Shown here piece after piece: positions 14,995 to 15,898 of a DNA stretch of 15,898 nucleotides. The notes under the pieces are model-generated. The model was not told where the DNA came from, searched no databases, and saw only the letters and a list, made by a program, of their open reading frames with translations. Position 1 is the first letter of the stretch, and each line of letters begins with the position of its first letter. The DNA lies in contig DAOVZA010000010.1 of assembly GCA_030635405.1 (NCBI GenBank), forward strand, positions 1-15,898, given 5' to 3'. The translations under genes were made by a program, and so were the position numbers. This stretch comes from Desulfocapsa sp. Lineage in GTDB: Bacteria > Desulfobacterota > Desulfobulbia > Desulfobulbales > Desulfocapsaceae.

Positions 14995-15189
14995 ATGAAA
15001 CTTTTCAGTCAGCCTGTAGATTTCTCCAAAGTCCACACTCTGGTTTACCACCTTCCAGAAGGCCCTACACTCACCTTACCGCCAGAAGGAATTGAAGAAT
15101 TCCTTGAATTAGAACTGAACAACGGCCATATTTGTGATACATCCGATATCGATGGCGTTATTCATCTATTCCCCAAAGGAAATGCCTAG
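14995..15189 (+). CDS. Small hypothetical protein, 64 residues
   Basis: I do not recognise this protein. It reads MKLFSQPVDFSKVHTLVYHL at the start, then a Pro- and Leu-rich stretch (EGPTLTLPPEGIEEFLELEL) and a closing DGVIHLFPKGNA. It is soluble and acidic, with one Cys and no membrane segment. An in-frame TTG at 14980 could add five residues, but ATG at 14995 is preferred; neither has a ribosome site. The codons look like those of neighbouring genes. It lies 36 bases upstream of the PHP phosphatase, with no terminator between, and may be co-transcribed with it. Confidence 0.6.
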   Translation: MKLFSQPVDFSKVHTLVYHLPEGPTLTLPPEGIEEFLELELNNGHICDTSDIDGVIHLFPKGNA

Positions 15190-15225
15190 TCGTCTCAGTC
15201 TCATCCTCACCCAGTCACCACTCGT

Positions 15226-15898
15226 ATGAATGGTTCATATGCTTCTTACACACTGCCAACAAATTCTGACGGACACATCCATACCAAATATTGCCATCAC
15301 GCAATAGGTGAAATGGAAGAGTATGTTCTATGCGGGATCAAAAAGGGTCTAGAAGAAATTGTATTCCTTGAACACATGGAAGCAGGTATTCACTATTTTG
15401 AAAAAACCTGGCTCACTGAGGATGATTTTGATATCTACTTCTCTGAAGGAAAGCGACTTCAAAAGAAGTTTCAAGACGATATTCGAGTATCCCTTGGAGT
15501 GGAAGTAGGATACAACCCAAACAATAAAGAAGAATTACTGGAACGATTAGCAAAAAGACAATGGGACAGGGTTGGAATTTCCTACCATTTCATGGCGGTC
15601 TCAGAACAAAAATATCACATCAACCTTGTGAGCCGTAAACAGGAAAACATCTCAATCATTGAAACCATTGGTTGCGGATCGGTCCTGAATAACTACTTCG
15701 CTACCCTCACCGAGGCCGTTGAATGCCTTCCCGGCACAGTCCTTTGTCACCTTGATGCCGCACTTCGATTCCAACCGAATATCACAATAGACAGCGGCCA
15801 CTTGAAACAGATAAGAAAACTTCTTAGGGCAGTTAAAAAGAAAGGAATGGCACTTGAAGTGAATACTTCCGGGTTCAACATCAGAGAGATCCCATTCC
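15226..15898 (+). CDS. PHP-domain phosphatase, histidinol-phosphatase (HisK) type (partial)
   Basis: The 224 visible residues follow the HisK-type PHP pattern, a trinuclear-metal phosphoesterase that removes phosphate from L-histidinol phosphate in histidine synthesis. Metal-site residues are D15, H17 and H19 in SDGHIHTKYCHH, E49-H50 in IVFLEHME (most members have Asp-His here), E93 in LGVEVGY, H121 in ISYHF, and H175 and D177 in LCHLDA. EVNTSGFN near the right edge is the next conserved block; the remaining C-terminal part is outside the window. The ATG at 15226 lacks a Shine-Dalgarno sequence and overlaps, as ATGA, the stop of a possible 15-codon frame at 15182-15229. No other histidine gene is nearby, and PHP proteins with other phosphate substrates look alike, so the substrate is probable rather than certain. 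Confidence 0.85.
   Translation, partial: MNGSYASYTLPTNSDGHIHTKYCHHAIGEMEEYVLCGIKKGLEEIVFLEHMEAGIHYFEKTWLTEDDFDIYFSEGKRLQKKFQDDIRVSLGVEVGYNPNNKEELLERLAKRQWDRVGISYHFMAVSEQKYHINLVSRKQENISIIETIGCGSVLNNYFATLTEAVECLPGTVLCHLDAALRFQPNITIDSGHLKQIRKLLRAVKKKGMALEVNTSGFNIREIPF

Overview
The window looks like chromosomal DNA of an anaerobic Gram-negative bacterium, most plausibly a sulfate- or sulfur-metabolising Desulfobacterota (Desulfobulbales-like). The main basis is a single-chain pyruvate:ferredoxin oxidoreductase whose N-terminal catalytic residues fall at the same numbers as in the Desulfovibrio africanus enzyme. Other hints are a soluble periplasmic (non-lipoprotein) Bmp-type binding protein, a REC-HD-GYP regulator and moderate, AT-leaning base composition. 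The taxonomic call is inference.

Layout. 1-552 (-) is the N-terminal part of a response regulator running off the left edge. After a divergent promoter region (553-843), a co-directional cluster runs from 844 to 7081 (+): a DUF493/YbeD-like protein, an unrecognised 170-residue protein, a Bmp/PnrA-type periplasmic binding protein, a double ABC ATPase, two ABC permeases joined by ATGA overlaps, and a transglutaminase-like protein with an intact Cys-His-Asp triad. Together these should import a purine nucleoside or related compound; a 5-19 bp-stem hairpin separates the binding protein from the membrane components. 7057-8976 (-) is a PabB-PabC fusion for p-aminobenzoate (folate) synthesis whose 3' end overlaps the transglutaminase gene tail to tail. 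9206-13478 (+) holds a two-CBS plus ACT-like protein followed at 49 bp by the pyruvate:ferredoxin oxidoreductase gene. 13797-14750 (-) is a CxxCxxCC/YkgJ-type cysteine-cluster protein. From 14995 (+) come a small unknown 64-residue protein and a HisK-type PHP phosphatase cut by the right edge.

The most unusual part is the 318-bp convergent gap between the oxidoreductase and the YkgJ-type gene (13479-13796). It contains three consecutive hairpins. The middle one is a perfect 40-bp palindrome flanked by A and T runs, a bidirectional terminator. The outer two, 60 and 106 bp, share a conserved tip: read on opposite strands they agree at 17 of 20 positions, two of the three differences being a compensatory A-T to G-C exchange. 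In each, the mismatched stem positions become G-U wobbles on the same strand on which the shared tip is read. This points to an uncharacterised structured hairpin family, RNA-level or mobile, present here as two inverted copies. I do not recognise it.

No tRNA, rRNA, CRISPR array, transposase, integrase or phage gene was seen.
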